The notes under the pieces were generated by a model. The model saw only the letters and a list, made by a program, of their open reading frames with translations, was not told where the DNA came from and ran no database searches. Below, piece after piece: positions 1 to 8,865 of a stretch of 64,000 nt of DNA. Position 1 is the stretch's first letter. The number at the start of each line of letters is the position of its first letter. A program made the position numbers and the translations under genes. Origin of the DNA: Labilibaculum sp. (GTDB lineage: Bacteria; Bacteroidota; Bacteroidia; Bacteroidales; Marinifilaceae). The stretch is taken from positions 3,224,001 to 3,288,000 of the forward strand of contig NZ_OY761461.1 of NCBI RefSeq assembly GCF_963664555.1. The letters run 5' to 3'.

Positions 1-1
1 T

Positions 2-235
2 CTTATTTTTTTACTAATTGGACTTGTAGCCGGATGGATTGCGAGCATTTTATTAAAAGGTCGTGGTTATGGCATGATAATCAACCTGATTTTAGGTGTT
101 ATTGGTTCCTTTATAGGAGGTACAATCTTTGGTATTTTTGGGATACATTTAAATGGATTCTTTGGTTTGCTTATATCTGCAACAGTAGGAGCTATTGTGC
201 TAATTTGGGTGGTAGGCTTGTTTTCGAAGAAATAA
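2..235 (+). CDS. GlsB/YeaQ/YmgE-family membrane protein, 5' end outside window
   Basis: The reading frame is open from the left edge and stops at 233-235. The visible 77 residues form three glycine-rich hydrophobic helices, with phrases such as GLVAGWIASILLKGRGYG and LILGVIGSFIGGTIFG that are typical of the small transglycosylase-associated / GlsB stress membrane proteins of about 80-100 residues. It probably sits in the inner membrane; the biochemical role of the family is not established. Only a few N-terminal residues should be missing. A different-frame ORF over the same bases has no such pattern and was discarded. Confidence 0.75.
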   Translation, partial: LIFLLIGLVAGWIASILLKGRGYGMIINLILGVIGSFIGGTIFGIFGIHLNGFFGLLISATVGAIVLIWVVGLFSKK

Positions 236-255
236 GGCTCGTTTTACAGCATTCA

Positions 256-282
256 CCCCTAAATCCCCTTTAGGGATTTGGG
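256..282 (+). terminator. possible stem-loop after the GlsB-type gene
   Basis: CCCTAAATCCC and GGGATTTGGG can pair around a short loop just downstream of the stop codon. The following T-tract is weak, so the call is tentative. Confidence 0.3.
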
Positions 283-304
283 TTACATTTATGAATCCGA
301 AACA

Positions 305-622
305 CTATTTCTCGAAAAAATAATCCGATTCCACCTTACAGATTCGAACAGCATATTTTTCGTACCAATTCTCTTTGCCTCTTTCCTGAGCAATTTGATG
401 AGCGGGATGTGCCTGCCATTTTTTAATTGCATCTAAACTCTCCCAATAAGAAACCGTTATTCCAGTCTCCTCCCTTGCTGATTCAACACCTAAAAATCCT
501 GCTTGTCTTTTGGCCAATTCCATCATAGATTCAGCCATTTCTGAATAGCCATTATCAGCCGTTGTTTTTATTGATGAAAATATAACAGCATAATACGGTG
601 TCCCGTTAGTTTTAGCAATCAT
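305..622 (-). CDS. antibiotic biosynthesis monooxygenase (ABM)-domain protein
   Basis: This 105-residue protein matches the dimeric ferredoxin-like ABM fold. It begins with a YYAVIFSS strand and has a helix holding MAESMMELAKRQAGFLGVESA, then the TVSYWESLDAIKKWQAHPAHQIAQERG segment characteristic of small ABM/YqjZ-like proteins. Members act as heme-degrading or quinone-modifying monooxygenases, but many have no known substrate, so none is assigned. Its ATG overlaps the oxyR stop by four bases, so the two are almost certainly co-transcribed and translationally coupled. This suggests a role in oxidative or electrophile stress. Confidence 0.75.
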   Translation of the reverse strand: MIAKTNGTPYYAVIFSSIKTTADNGYSEMAESMMELAKRQAGFLGVESAREETGITVSYWESLDAIKKWQAHPAHQIAQERGKENWYEKYAVRICKVESDYFFEK

Positions 623-1566
623 TTTTCTATAAAATTAGTTTTTACAATTTCCTTATCTTCTCCACTAAGCATTTGCGAAGGAACACTATCTTTAATAACC
701 TGATTAATTACATTTAACAGATTTCGTCTCACTTCTGTTTTTAATGAAACCATAGTCACCTCTCTCACCTTCTTCCTCCCTTTAATCTCCTTTATCATTT
801 CCTCCTGCTCCGAAGGAATCATCAAAGTAGAAAGTTCCGGCAAAAAAGTAATTCCTCCTTTGTATTCAACAATTCTTCGAAGTGCATCTATATTATTGCT
901 CTCATAAACAAAATTTCCGTTCTGATTCGATTGAATACTGCAAATATTAGTCACCTGATCCATAAAACAGTTTCCTTCTCTTAGCAACCAAACATCCGAA
1001 TAATCCAATTTATTAATGTCTATTTTATCCTGTGAATACAACTCATGTTTATCAGACACATACAAATAAAACTGCTCGTAAAATAAGGGAGCCAAATCCA
1101 AATTACTTTTCAATTCAATTGGTGTTGAGATAATTCCACCATGAAAAGTTCCGGTTTTAATTCCCCGCAAAATATCTTCGGTAATTGCCTCCTGAATCCT
1201 TATTTTAATCCTGGGATACTTTTTATTCAACTCATCGATAAACAAAGGCACAAGAAATGGCGATAAGGTTGGAATAACGCCCAGGCAAACCTCTCCCTGA
1301 ATTTCTTCAGACAATTGAATGGCAAAATCTTCCAGTTGCTTCGATTCTGTCACCAAAAGTTGTGCTTTTTCCAAAAAAGCAATTCCATTTAAGGTCGGTT
1401 CCACATTTTTGGTCGACCGATCGAAAAGAATAATACCCAACTCATCCTCTAAAGCCTGTATCTGCAAACTAACAGCCGGCTGCGATACTCCCATAGATTT
1501 GGCAACACCGATGTAACTTCCCAAACGGCCTAAGGCCAAAGCGTATTTTAATTGTTTTAAGGTCAT
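619..1566 (-). CDS. oxyR: LysR-family peroxide sensor OxyR
   Basis: The 315-residue LysR-type regulator has an N-terminal winged helix-turn-helix (about residues 1-60, with MGVSQPAVSLQIQALEDELG) and a substrate-binding-like domain from about 90. Cys200 and Cys209 lie nine residues apart in REGNCFMDQVTNICSIQ. This spacing and local sequence match the peroxide-sensing Cys199/Cys208 pair of E. coli OxyR, so the protein is expected to form a redox disulfide and activate peroxide defence. The ABM monooxygenase gene overlaps its 3' end. Assignment rests on the cysteine pair and length; paralogous LysR regulators usually lack it. Confidence 0.85.
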   Translation of the reverse strand: MTLKQLKYALALGRLGSYIGVAKSMGVSQPAVSLQIQALEDELGIILFDRSTKNVEPTLNGIAFLEKAQLLVTESKQLEDFAIQLSEEIQGEVCLGVIPTLSPFLVPLFIDELNKKYPRIKIRIQEAITEDILRGIKTGTFHGGIISTPIELKSNLDLAPLFYEQFYLYVSDKHELYSQDKIDINKLDYSDVWLLREGNCFMDQVTNICSIQSNQNGNFVYESNNIDALRRIVEYKGGITFLPELSTLMIPSEQEEMIKEIKGRKKVREVTMVSLKTEVRRNLLNVINQVIKDSVPSQMLSGEDKEIVKTNFIEK

Positions 1567-1675
1567 TCAATAACTTTTTCTTATTTGAACCATGAAGTTA
1601 ATTAAATTTTGTTTAAATGGATTTTGAATTGAAATTTTAGACCGGTGAAAAAACAACCAATAAAGTTAATCGGGC

Positions 1676-1708
1676 TTGAGTGAACAGGAAGATAGTTTTG
1701 TACCTTTG
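1676..1708 (+). promoter_or_regulatory. Bacteroidetes-type promoter for mtnN-luxS
   Basis: TACCTTTG at 1701-1708 matches the -7 element TAnnTTTG, with a TTG at 1676-1678 in roughly the right place for the -33 element (22-base spacer). The leader to the ATG at 1815 would be about 100 bases. Confidence 0.45.
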
Positions 1709-1814
1709 GCAATTCACAAAAAAAGTTGACAAACTTGAGAATTGACGAAGTATTTAAGAGTGTGAAGATAAATAGTCTAATCACTTATTGCTCTCATCAG
1801 AAATCTTATTAAGT

Positions 1815-2519
1815 ATGAAAATTGGAATTATAGGTGCAATGGAAGTCGAAGTTGTGAAGCTTCGCGATCAATTGTCCAATAGAAAAGAACAGAAAAAAGG
1901 CTCCTTTGTTTTTTATACAGGTACTTTAAACAATGTTGAAATTGTTTTGCTTCAATCGGGTATTGGAAAAGTAAATGCAGCTATCGGGGCAACTTTACTC
2001 ATCGACAACTTTAAACCTGATTATATAATCAACACAGGTGCAGCAGGAGGTTTCCCCGGTGATTTAAAAGTTGGTGATATCGTAATATCCGAGGAAGTTA
2101 TTCATCATGATATGGATTGTACTGTTTTTGGGTACAAAATAGGACAAGTTCCCGGAATGCCGACAAGCTTTGCCGCTAACGAAAAATTAATTTCTTTGGC
2201 CGAAAAATCGGTTCATCAGTTAACTGATTTACAGACAAAAAAGGCATGTATTCTAACAGGCGATCAATTCATGAATAATGCTGAAGCAACCAACAAGATA
2301 AAAACATTATTCCCTGCAGCCGAAGCTGTGGAAATGGAGGGTGCCGCAATTGCACAAACCTGTTATCAATTCAATATTCCATTTGTGGTTATCCGATCTA
2401 TTTCGGATATTGCAGGACAAGAGAATGCAATGGAATATCAGGAATTTGTAGAAATAGCCGCGGTAAATTCAGCCAAAATGGTGACTGAAATGATACGTGA
2501 GTTAGGAAATCAGAAATAA
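1815..2519 (+). CDS. mtnN: 5'-methylthioadenosine/S-adenosylhomocysteine nucleosidase
   Basis: MTA/SAH nucleosidase (Pfs) hydrolyses S-adenosylhomocysteine to S-ribosylhomocysteine plus adenine, and methylthioadenosine to its ribose product. The 234-residue protein starts MKIGIIGAMEVEV with the conserved Glu12. It has the INTGAAGGF phosphate/ribose loop, VEMEGAAIAQ (substrate-binding Met-Glu), and RSISDIAG with the catalytic Asp. The ATG at 1815 gives the family N-terminus; an upstream TTG at 1788 would add nine non-conserved residues. luxS follows after 10 bases, and its substrate is the product of this enzyme, so the pair is a functional operon. Confidence 0.93.
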   Translation: MKIGIIGAMEVEVVKLRDQLSNRKEQKKGSFVFYTGTLNNVEIVLLQSGIGKVNAAIGATLLIDNFKPDYIINTGAAGGFPGDLKVGDIVISEEVIHHDMDCTVFGYKIGQVPGMPTSFAANEKLISLAEKSVHQLTDLQTKKACILTGDQFMNNAEATNKIKTLFPAAEAVEMEGAAIAQTCYQFNIPFVVIRSISDIAGQENAMEYQEFVEIAAVNSAKMVTEMIRELGNQK

Positions 2520-2529
2520 AAAAAAGAAA

Positions 2530-3009
2530 ATGGAAAAGATACAAAGCTTTACAGTAGATCACAATAAATTAAAAAGAGGGATCTATGTTTCCCGCAAGGA
2601 TAAAGTTGGAGCCGAGACATTAACAAGTTTCGATATCCGAACTAAATTGCCAAATCAGGAACCGGCAATGGATATACCAGCCATGCACACCATGGAGCAT
2701 TTGGGTGCTACCTTTTTAAGAAACCATAAAGAATGGGCAGACCGCACGATTTATTTCGGCCCAATGGGTTGTCGTACGGGTTTTTATGCAATTTTTAGCG
2801 GCGATCTGGAATCAAAAGATATCGTAAAGGTAACTCAGGAAATGTTCGGTTTCATGGCTAATTTTAATGATGAGATTCCAGGAACAAACAAGATAGAATG
2901 TGGAAATTACATGAGCCACGATTTACCAATGGCAAGATGGGAATCAAACAAATTTAAAACTGAGGTTTTAGAACATCTTACTGATGAGAATTTGAATTAT
3001 CCTGAATAA
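2530..3009 (+). CDS. luxS: S-ribosylhomocysteine lyase LuxS (AI-2 synthase)
   Basis: LuxS cleaves S-ribosylhomocysteine to homocysteine and DPD, the precursor of autoinducer-2, in the cytosol. The 159-residue length is normal. Metal ligands His53 and His57 (HTMEH) and Cys124 are present, as is the catalytic Cys81 in GPMGCRTGFY. It lies directly behind mtnN, which makes its substrate, so the operon recycles the methyl-cycle by-product and can release AI-2. An intrinsic terminator follows. No AI-2 receptor gene is visible in the window, so a signalling use cannot be inferred from here. Confidence 0.97.
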   Translation: MEKIQSFTVDHNKLKRGIYVSRKDKVGAETLTSFDIRTKLPNQEPAMDIPAMHTMEHLGATFLRNHKEWADRTIYFGPMGCRTGFYAIFSGDLESKDIVKVTQEMFGFMANFNDEIPGTNKIECGNYMSHDLPMARWESNKFKTEVLEHLTDENLNYPE

Positions 3010-3030
3010 AGAATAAGAGATAAAGCATTT

Positions 3031-3072
3031 AAAGAGACTGTTATTCTTATCAAGAGGCAGTCTCTTTTTTTT
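3031..3072 (+). terminator. intrinsic terminator after luxS
   Basis: AAAGAGACTG and CAGTCTCTTT form a 10-bp perfect stem, running into a T-tract on the + strand. Confidence 0.85.
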
Positions 3073-3116
3073 GTACAAATTTCATTATATTTATTACTGA
3101 TAAATATCTGTACAAA

Positions 3117-3566
3117 ATGAAAATTTCAGGATTTAAATTTCTTATTATTACGATTTTAATACTGCTAATTCCAATTTATGCAAATTGGAAGCTTATAGCG
3201 TACGGTGAAAAAACAGAAGGCGTAGTAGTAAAAATAGTAGAAGAAAACACCGGCATGTTACTCTCTTTTTATTCCGTTATTGCTTACGAAGCAAATCAAA
3301 AGCAATTTACTTTAAAAGGTCCTGAGAATGTTGAATATCCTATTGGAAAAAAATTTCAGATTCTTCACTCAAAGAAAGATCCACAAAATGCGATCATTTT
3401 TTCTATAAAAGGCTTATACTTTAACAAATTCGCTTCGATTTCCATCGTATTATTCATCCTGTGGATCGCATTTTACCTTAGTTTTTCACCAAAAAGTGCA
3501 AACAGAAATTCCGGAAAGCAAACAGTTAATTCAAATAAAAAAAATTGCAGAAAAAAATTGGTTTAA
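3117..3566 (+). CDS. DUF3592-like membrane protein
   Basis: The 149-residue protein has an N-terminal membrane segment (about residues 5-24) and a second near 104-124. Between them is a small beta-rich domain (KTEGVVVKIVEENTG ... IAYEANQKQFTLKG ... YPIGKKFQILHSKKDPQNAII). That layout and the G-K-x-F-x-I-x-x-S-x-x-x-P-x-x-A pattern resemble DUF3592 proteins, which have no assigned function. The basic tail after the second helix is likely cytoplasmic. It stands alone between the luxS terminator and the peptidase gene. Confidence 0.55.
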   Translation: MKISGFKFLIITILILLIPIYANWKLIAYGEKTEGVVVKIVEENTGMLLSFYSVIAYEANQKQFTLKGPENVEYPIGKKFQILHSKKDPQNAIIFSIKGLYFNKFASISIVLFILWIAFYLSFSPKSANRNSGKQTVNSNKKNCRKKLV

Positions 3567-3754
3567 AACTGATTTCCAATCTCCCAATATCAAAAAAACA
3601 AAACCTTCCCTTATTCATTTTACATTCCAAACATTTTAATTCTAAATTGCAGCAAGTATGCTGCGAAAACTAAACAAATCATAAGGAAAACCAGTCAGAT
3701 TTTACTAATTTGGCAGGCAAACATTCTATAAGTACTAATACTAAACCTAACAAC

Positions 3755-5869
3755 GTGAAAAAGACTTTTCTTTATGTACTTGTTGCAGGTATCGGTTTAA
3801 CCGCTTGCAATAGTAACAAAAGTGAGCAAAAGACTGAAAATCCGTTTTTTGCAGACTACAACACTCCTCACCAAACAGCTCCTTTTGATTTAATTAAATT
3901 TGAGCACTTCGAACCTGCTTTCACTGAAGGTATGAGGCAAGGTCGTGTGGAAATTGATGCTATTGCCAACAATACTGAAGCACCAACTTTCGAAAATACG
4001 ATTGAAGCCATGGATAAAGCAGGACAATTGTTGACTAAAGTCAGCAATGTGTTTTTTAATCTTTCGGGCTCAGACACCAATGATTCAATTCAGGCTCTTT
4101 CGAAAAGATTGGCTCCTGAATTAACAAAATATGGTGCTGACATCGACCTAAACGAAAATTTATTTAAAAGAGTTAAGGCTGTTTACGAACAAAAAGACAA
4201 TTTAAACCTAGATACTGAAGCAAATACACTTCTTGAGAAAACTTACAAAGGTTTTGTTCGTGGCGGCGCCGATTTAGATGCCGGTAAAAAAGCAAAACTT
4301 CGTGTAATCGATGAAAAATTATCTTTATTAACTCTGCAGTTTGGAGAAAACCAATTGGCAGAAAACAATGCGTTTGTATTGCTTATCGATAATGAAAATG
4401 ATTTAGCCGGTCTTTCGGAATCTGTAAAAGCAGCTGCCGCTGAAACTGCAACTGCAAAAGGAGAAGAAGGAAAATGGGCTTTCACATTAGACAAGCCAAG
4501 TATGCTTCCTTTTCTTCAGTACGCAGATAATCGCGAGTTAAGAAAAAAAATCTACATGGGTTATGTGAACCGTTGTAATAACGACAATGAGTTCGACAAC
4601 AAAAAAGTATTGTCAGAAATTGCTAACCTAAGAGTAGAAAGAGCTCAATTATTTGGATTTAAGAGTCATGCAGATTATATTCTTGCTGAGAATATGGCAA
4701 AGACTCCAGAGAAAGTATTTGAATTATTGAATAAGCTATGGGATGCAGCTCTTCCAAATGCAAAACTGGAAGCTGCTGAAATGCAAAAAATGATTGACAA
4801 AGAAGGTGGTAAATTCAAACTAGCATCTTACGACTGGTGGTACTATGCTGAGAAAGTAAAAAAAGTAAAATACAATTTAGACGAGTCTGAACTTCGTCCA
4901 TATTTCGAAATTAATAACGTCCGCGATGGTGCTTTCGAATTGGCTCACCGCCTTTATGGAATCAATTTCATTGAAAGAACTGATATCTCAAAATATAATA
5001 AGGATGTTCAAACCTGGGAACTTCAGGAAGAAGATGGAACTCACATTGGCATCTTCTATTTAGATTATTTCCCCAGAGCTTCGAAGCGTGGTGGTGCATG
5101 GATGAACAGTTTCCGCAAGCAATCAGGTTGGGAAACAGAAAATGCTATCACTCCAATTATTTGCAACGTATGTAACTTTACCAAGCCTGTAGGCAATCAG
5201 CCAGCTTTGTTAAGTGTTGATGAAGTAGAAACTTTATTCCACGAATTTGGCCACGCTTTGCACGGATTCCTTTCAAGGTGTAAATACAATACTCTTTCGG
5301 GTACTGCTGTTTCACGTGATTTTGTTGAATTGCCATCACAGGTAATGGAAAACTGGTGTTTAGAGCCAGAAATGTTAGCATTGTATGCCAAACATTACCA
5401 AACCGGAGAGGTTATTCCTGTTGAATTGGTAAAAAAAGTTCAGGATGCTGGCAAATTTAATCAAGGATTTGCTACAGTTGAATACCTTGCCGCTTCGCTG
5501 TTAGATATGAAATATCATACTTTATCTGAAGTTCAGGATATCGATGTTGCAAAATTCGAAGATGATTACTTGAAATCAATTGGCTTGATTCCAGAAATCT
5601 ATTCCAGATATCGTTCTACTTACTTTGCTCATATTTTTAGTGGTGGATATTCTTCAGGATATTACGCATACATTTGGGCTGGAGTATTGGATTCTGATGC
5701 TTTTCAAGCGTTCAAGGAAACAGGTTTATTCAACAAAGAAACTGCTGCCGCTTTCCGCAATAACGTTCTAGCCAAAGGCGGTACTGAAGATCCAATGGAA
5801 TTGTACAAAAAATTTAGAGGTACTGAACCAAATATTGATGCTTTATTAATCAAACGTGGTTTAAAATAA
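3755..5869 (+). CDS. dcp: M3-family peptidyl-dipeptidase (Dcp-like) lipoprotein
   Basis: This zinc metallopeptidase of the thimet/M3 family removes dipeptides from oligopeptides. The active-site motif H496-E-F-G-H500 lies in LFHEFGHALHGFLSR, and the usual Tyr/His-rich C-terminal substrate region (SGGYSSGYYAYIWAG) is present. A GTG start at 3755 gives MKKTFLYVLVAGIGLTAC, a clean signal peptide with lipobox Cys18, so the protein is predicted to be a periplasm-facing lipoprotein of 704 residues. A TTG at 3710 is also in frame but would bury the signal peptide behind 15 polar residues. The gene stands alone with its own terminator. Confidence 0.88.
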   Translation: MKKTFLYVLVAGIGLTACNSNKSEQKTENPFFADYNTPHQTAPFDLIKFEHFEPAFTEGMRQGRVEIDAIANNTEAPTFENTIEAMDKAGQLLTKVSNVFFNLSGSDTNDSIQALSKRLAPELTKYGADIDLNENLFKRVKAVYEQKDNLNLDTEANTLLEKTYKGFVRGGADLDAGKKAKLRVIDEKLSLLTLQFGENQLAENNAFVLLIDNENDLAGLSESVKAAAAETATAKGEEGKWAFTLDKPSMLPFLQYADNRELRKKIYMGYVNRCNNDNEFDNKKVLSEIANLRVERAQLFGFKSHADYILAENMAKTPEKVFELLNKLWDAALPNAKLEAAEMQKMIDKEGGKFKLASYDWWYYAEKVKKVKYNLDESELRPYFEINNVRDGAFELAHRLYGINFIERTDISKYNKDVQTWELQEEDGTHIGIFYLDYFPRASKRGGAWMNSFRKQSGWETENAITPIICNVCNFTKPVGNQPALLSVDEVETLFHEFGHALHGFLSRCKYNTLSGTAVSRDFVELPSQVMENWCLEPEMLALYAKHYQTGEVIPVELVKKVQDAGKFNQGFATVEYLAASLLDMKYHTLSEVQDIDVAKFEDDYLKSIGLIPEIYSRYRSTYFAHIFSGGYSSGYYAYIWAGVLDSDAFQAFKETGLFNKETAAAFRNNVLAKGGTEDPMELYKKFRGTEPNIDALLIKRGLK

Positions 5870-5928
5870 TTTGAAAGCTTAACTACAGGCTATTTGCCTT
5901 TAGCAGATTTTAAATTAAAAACATAAAA

Positions 5929-5960
5929 AATCCGGTTCATATTGTGAACCGGATTCTTTT
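5929..5960 (+). terminator. intrinsic terminator after dcp
   Basis: AATCCGGTTCA pairs with TGAACCGGATT (11 bp), followed by a T-run. Confidence 0.8.
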
Positions 5961-6015
5961 ATATATATAATCTCAACTTAAAAGGGCAAGGCTAATAAAA
6001 AAAAATCGGTAAAAG

Positions 6016-6603
6016 CTAATCTTCAATTTCTGCTTTTTTAGTGTACATATTCAAGACTTTTTGCTGCATCTCATCAATTGGATAACCATCAGGTTCCAAA
6101 ACAAAATTCATAGCAATTCCATCCAGCATCGAGACAAGAAACCGGGTTTCCATCTTTGGATTTTCAGTACCTTCCTTATTAAAATATTTTCTTATTATAT
6201 TTAATTTCGGGATTACGATCTCGTGTAATTCATGTTTGTACTGGTCAACAACTCCAGGCTGAAGTCTCAAAGAATAGAAAAGCCGAAAGAATTCCAGATT
6301 TTTCTCAACAGAATCAAAATAATCATTAATAAAAAACAGTAATTCAACTTCCTGCAATTTTCCATCCTGATTTGGATCTATTCCATCAAATATCAAATGT
6401 ACCGCCTCAGCAACAATGGTGTGAAGCAAATTCTCCTTCGTTTCAAACAGAGAAAATAACTTTTCTTCATTAATACCAACTTCACTTGCAATCATTGCTC
6501 CTGTAGTTGAAAAATAACCATCTCTCACAAAAATTTCCAAAGCAATATTTAGAATATCTTTCTTCAATAAATCATCTTTTGGTATAATTTTCGTTGCTCC
6601 CAT
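6016..6603 (-). CDS. TetR/AcrR-family transcriptional regulator
   Basis: A 195-residue protein with an N-terminal three-helix DNA-binding domain. LNIALEIFVRDGYFSTTGAMIASEVGINEEKLFSLFETKENLLHTIV carries the TetR pattern of a glycine turn, recognition helix and [F/Y]xxFxxKexLl. The all-helical ligand-binding half (about 60-195) is divergent, so no inducer can be named. The genes on either side are in other orientations. The long AT-rich region at its 5' side could hold its operator, although no clear inverted repeat was found near the start. Confidence 0.8.
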   Translation of the reverse strand: MGATKIIPKDDLLKKDILNIALEIFVRDGYFSTTGAMIASEVGINEEKLFSLFETKENLLHTIVAEAVHLIFDGIDPNQDGKLQEVELLFFINDYFDSVEKNLEFFRLFYSLRLQPGVVDQYKHELHEIVIPKLNIIRKYFNKEGTENPKMETRFLVSMLDGIAMNFVLEPDGYPIDEMQQKVLNMYTKKAEIED

Positions 6604-7227
6604 AACCTGAAATTTTAAAAATTAGCCACTACTCTAGTTCGTAAGTTACAACAGAATTTAGCTTAAATCCAAAATTTTTATTATAAGTAACACTGGTTCA
6701 GCCTCAAAACTAATCAACAATAAAATTATATTCAGACAAATTCTGGTAAAAAGCCGGAACATTGCGATAGTTCAATATCACCTTTTTTCCTGCAAAAAAC
6801 AGAAACAAATATTCTTAAAACCTTAACTGATTTATAAATCAGAGCCTACAATGAATTTTCTTCCAAAACTATAAATATTCCCCAAAAAAGCCATTCTAAA
6901 ATTCCCTTTACTCAACTTTTCGTACTCCCTACTAAGAATTTTTTGCATTTCACTCATATGTTTTTTTTTACGAATTATTTTTAAGAATATTTACAAAAAA
7001 TCAATGACCAAAACATTATTTAATGTCATCAACGAATTATTTTTTTACATTAATGAAATTTAATGCCGCAAATCAATTGTACACATAAAATTTACATGAT
7101 TAGGATAAATAAGTCATCAATTACAAATCATTTGAACTGATTAAAACAAAGACCACAGAAACTCTGTGGCATGCTATGGATAATAAAAAGATCTATAACA
7201 TCATGAAAAATAAAAAATGACAATTTT
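6604..7227. other. 624-base AT-rich intergenic region
   Basis: No recognisable gene family is present. It holds one possible small minus-strand ORF (6832-6957) and, near the right end, a short hairpin (7153-7169, CCACAGA/TCTGTGG) that would sit in the leader of the unknown gene at 7228. Upstream of the TetR gene and of the toxin-like pair, it presumably holds both promoters; I could not pick a convincing -7 element for either. Confidence 0.5.
6832..6957 (-). CDS. possible 41-residue small protein
   Basis: A short ATG-initiated frame reads MSEMQKILSREYEKLSKGNF at its start and continues with a basic/hydrophobic segment ending FIVGSDL. The amphipathic composition is unlike random AT-rich translation, but there is no homology I recognise and no clear promoter. 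It may be chance. Confidence 0.2.
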   Translation of the reverse strand: MSEMQKILSREYEKLSKGNFRMAFLGNIYSFGRKFIVGSDL

Positions 7228-8748
7228 ATGAAAAATTCAACAAAAGAAATGGAAAATGTTGCCACACTAGTTGCAAACAGCCAACCAGGTGGAGATGAAT
7301 TCTACGCAGAATTGCAAAAAAAGGCCCAAGAGGCAGTCGCTTCAATTTTTAAATCTCCATTGTATCCAATTCAATATCCATCTCAAGGCGATTTTCTATG
7401 GAACTGGCAAAATGGCAACAATATTTTCAACGAATCAACTTACAATTACATTAATTCAGTCGTAGCTCCAGGAGATATTACAAACACTGCTAAGCTTGGA
7501 GCGTCCGGAAGTTTTCCAAACGCTTATGTTCAAGTGTTAAATTCAATTGCATACTCATTAAACAGAAATGATCAAGGACAGTTGGATCAGGCAACTAAAA
7601 ATGCTTCGACACAGGGAAACACTGTAGTTTCTGATTACCAAACTTGTTATGGCAACATCTCTGAAGAAGATATGAAAGATGCAAGTGTGAAAACCAAACT
7701 GGACTACATTATTGGTTATATTTTTGGTAGTGTTTGGAGTGGAAAAGAAGCTGCAGGCGAAAGCCCAATCAGCTATACCGAAATGACCGAAGCCAGAAAC
7801 TTAAAAAAATTATTGCCTAACCGCCCTGCATCAAGTGATCAGGTAATTTCAGATGTTTCTATTTATCTAAACATAATGAGTCCGGTAAATGCTTTGCAAG
7901 ATACACTGCAAAACGGTTCATGGATCCTTACATCATTAAAAAAATGCACTCAATCTCCTTCAAAAAAGAATGGAGGAATTAAAACGATAAATCCTAATAA
8001 CGGAGAAATTTCGGACCAATTTAATGTTGGGTACGGTATCAATAAATCAAAACAGGAGATTTCAAACGACTTACAAAACAAAGGCCGTACCATTGAAATT
8101 AAAATGGAAACACAATCAGCTTCAGGAAGTGAAATGAATGTACACATTGAAGGTCAGGCCGGATTTAGTGTTGGTTCCTGGTTGAAATTCGGACTTTCAG
8201 GCGGAGGCTCATACGACATGTCGAAAGCTGAAGGAACAAGTACTGATTGTTCCGTTTCAATGAAATGGGAAGGATATGCAATGATACCAATGGCTCCTAC
8301 AGCATGGCAACAAGCTACTGAAAAAGGATGGTATTATGCTGATCCAATTTCTCAAGCTGTAGCTAATGCAGAAAAGGATATCAGCGGGTTTAAGTTTGTG
8401 ATTAGACCAACTTTCAATATGGACACTTTTACAAATGGTGGGAACTTTGGTATGCTGAACAACCTTTTAATTGCTAACTACCCAACAGTTGAAATCACAT
8501 ATCGAAATGCGAATTTTAAAAAATTTAAGGAAAGTTGGGAAGAACATGCATCGGGAAATCTGACACTTTTTGGTTTTATTAAACTTGGAAGCTTCAGTCA
8601 GGGAGTTTACAAAAACTCATACAAAGAAAGTTCTGACAACAGTTCATTTACAGTTACATTCTCAGCTTCGGATGCTATCGTTAGTGTTCCTGAACTACAG
8701 CAAAGTGCATATGCTATTGGCGGTGCAATTACAAACCCAGGTGCTTAG
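7228..8748 (+). CDS. unknown 506-residue protein, larger member of a paralogous pair
   Basis: I do not recognise this family. There is no signal peptide or membrane helix. The N-terminal block YPIQYPSQGDFLWNWQNGNN ... GSFPNAY is followed by a mainly helical stretch (about 110-235). After it come the block NGGIKTINPNNGEISDQFNVGYG and a glycine/serine-rich, alternating-polarity segment (about 290-345: VHIEGQAGFSVGSWLKFGLS) that could form beta-hairpins. The C-terminus reads AYAIGGAITNPGA. The same landmark blocks recur in the next gene, so the two arose by duplication. The hairpin-like segment is reminiscent of pore-forming proteins, but that is only a guess. An intergenic hairpin separates it from its paralogue. 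Confidence 0.7.
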   Translation: MKNSTKEMENVATLVANSQPGGDEFYAELQKKAQEAVASIFKSPLYPIQYPSQGDFLWNWQNGNNIFNESTYNYINSVVAPGDITNTAKLGASGSFPNAYVQVLNSIAYSLNRNDQGQLDQATKNASTQGNTVVSDYQTCYGNISEEDMKDASVKTKLDYIIGYIFGSVWSGKEAAGESPISYTEMTEARNLKKLLPNRPASSDQVISDVSIYLNIMSPVNALQDTLQNGSWILTSLKKCTQSPSKKNGGIKTINPNNGEISDQFNVGYGINKSKQEISNDLQNKGRTIEIKMETQSASGSEMNVHIEGQAGFSVGSWLKFGLSGGGSYDMSKAEGTSTDCSVSMKWEGYAMIPMAPTAWQQATEKGWYYADPISQAVANAEKDISGFKFVIRPTFNMDTFTNGGNFGMLNNLLIANYPTVEITYRNANFKKFKESWEEHASGNLTLFGFIKLGSFSQGVYKNSYKESSDNSSFTVTFSASDAIVSVPELQQSAYAIGGAITNPGA

Positions 8749-8793
8749 CCTATTGCAGCAAATACCTGCTCCCACAATGGAGGTAAATCTTTG

Positions 8794-8819
8794 GAAGACC
8801 TGCTTTTCAGCGGGTCTTC
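8794..8819 (+). promoter_or_regulatory. stem-loop between the two paralogous genes
   Basis: GAAGACC pairs with GGTCTTC, extended by three further pairs (one wobble) around a T-rich loop. There is no T-run after it, so it looks more like an mRNA-stabilising or partial-attenuation hairpin than a full terminator. Confidence 0.35.
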
Positions 8820-8865
8820 ACATATTACATAGATGCTATCATTATCGTAAAAAAGAATATTTGTG

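Noticed and set aside
1602..1784. 60-residue minus-strand ORF upstream of mtnN
   Set aside because: AT-rich hydrophobic translation overlapping the mtnN promoter, with no family resemblance.
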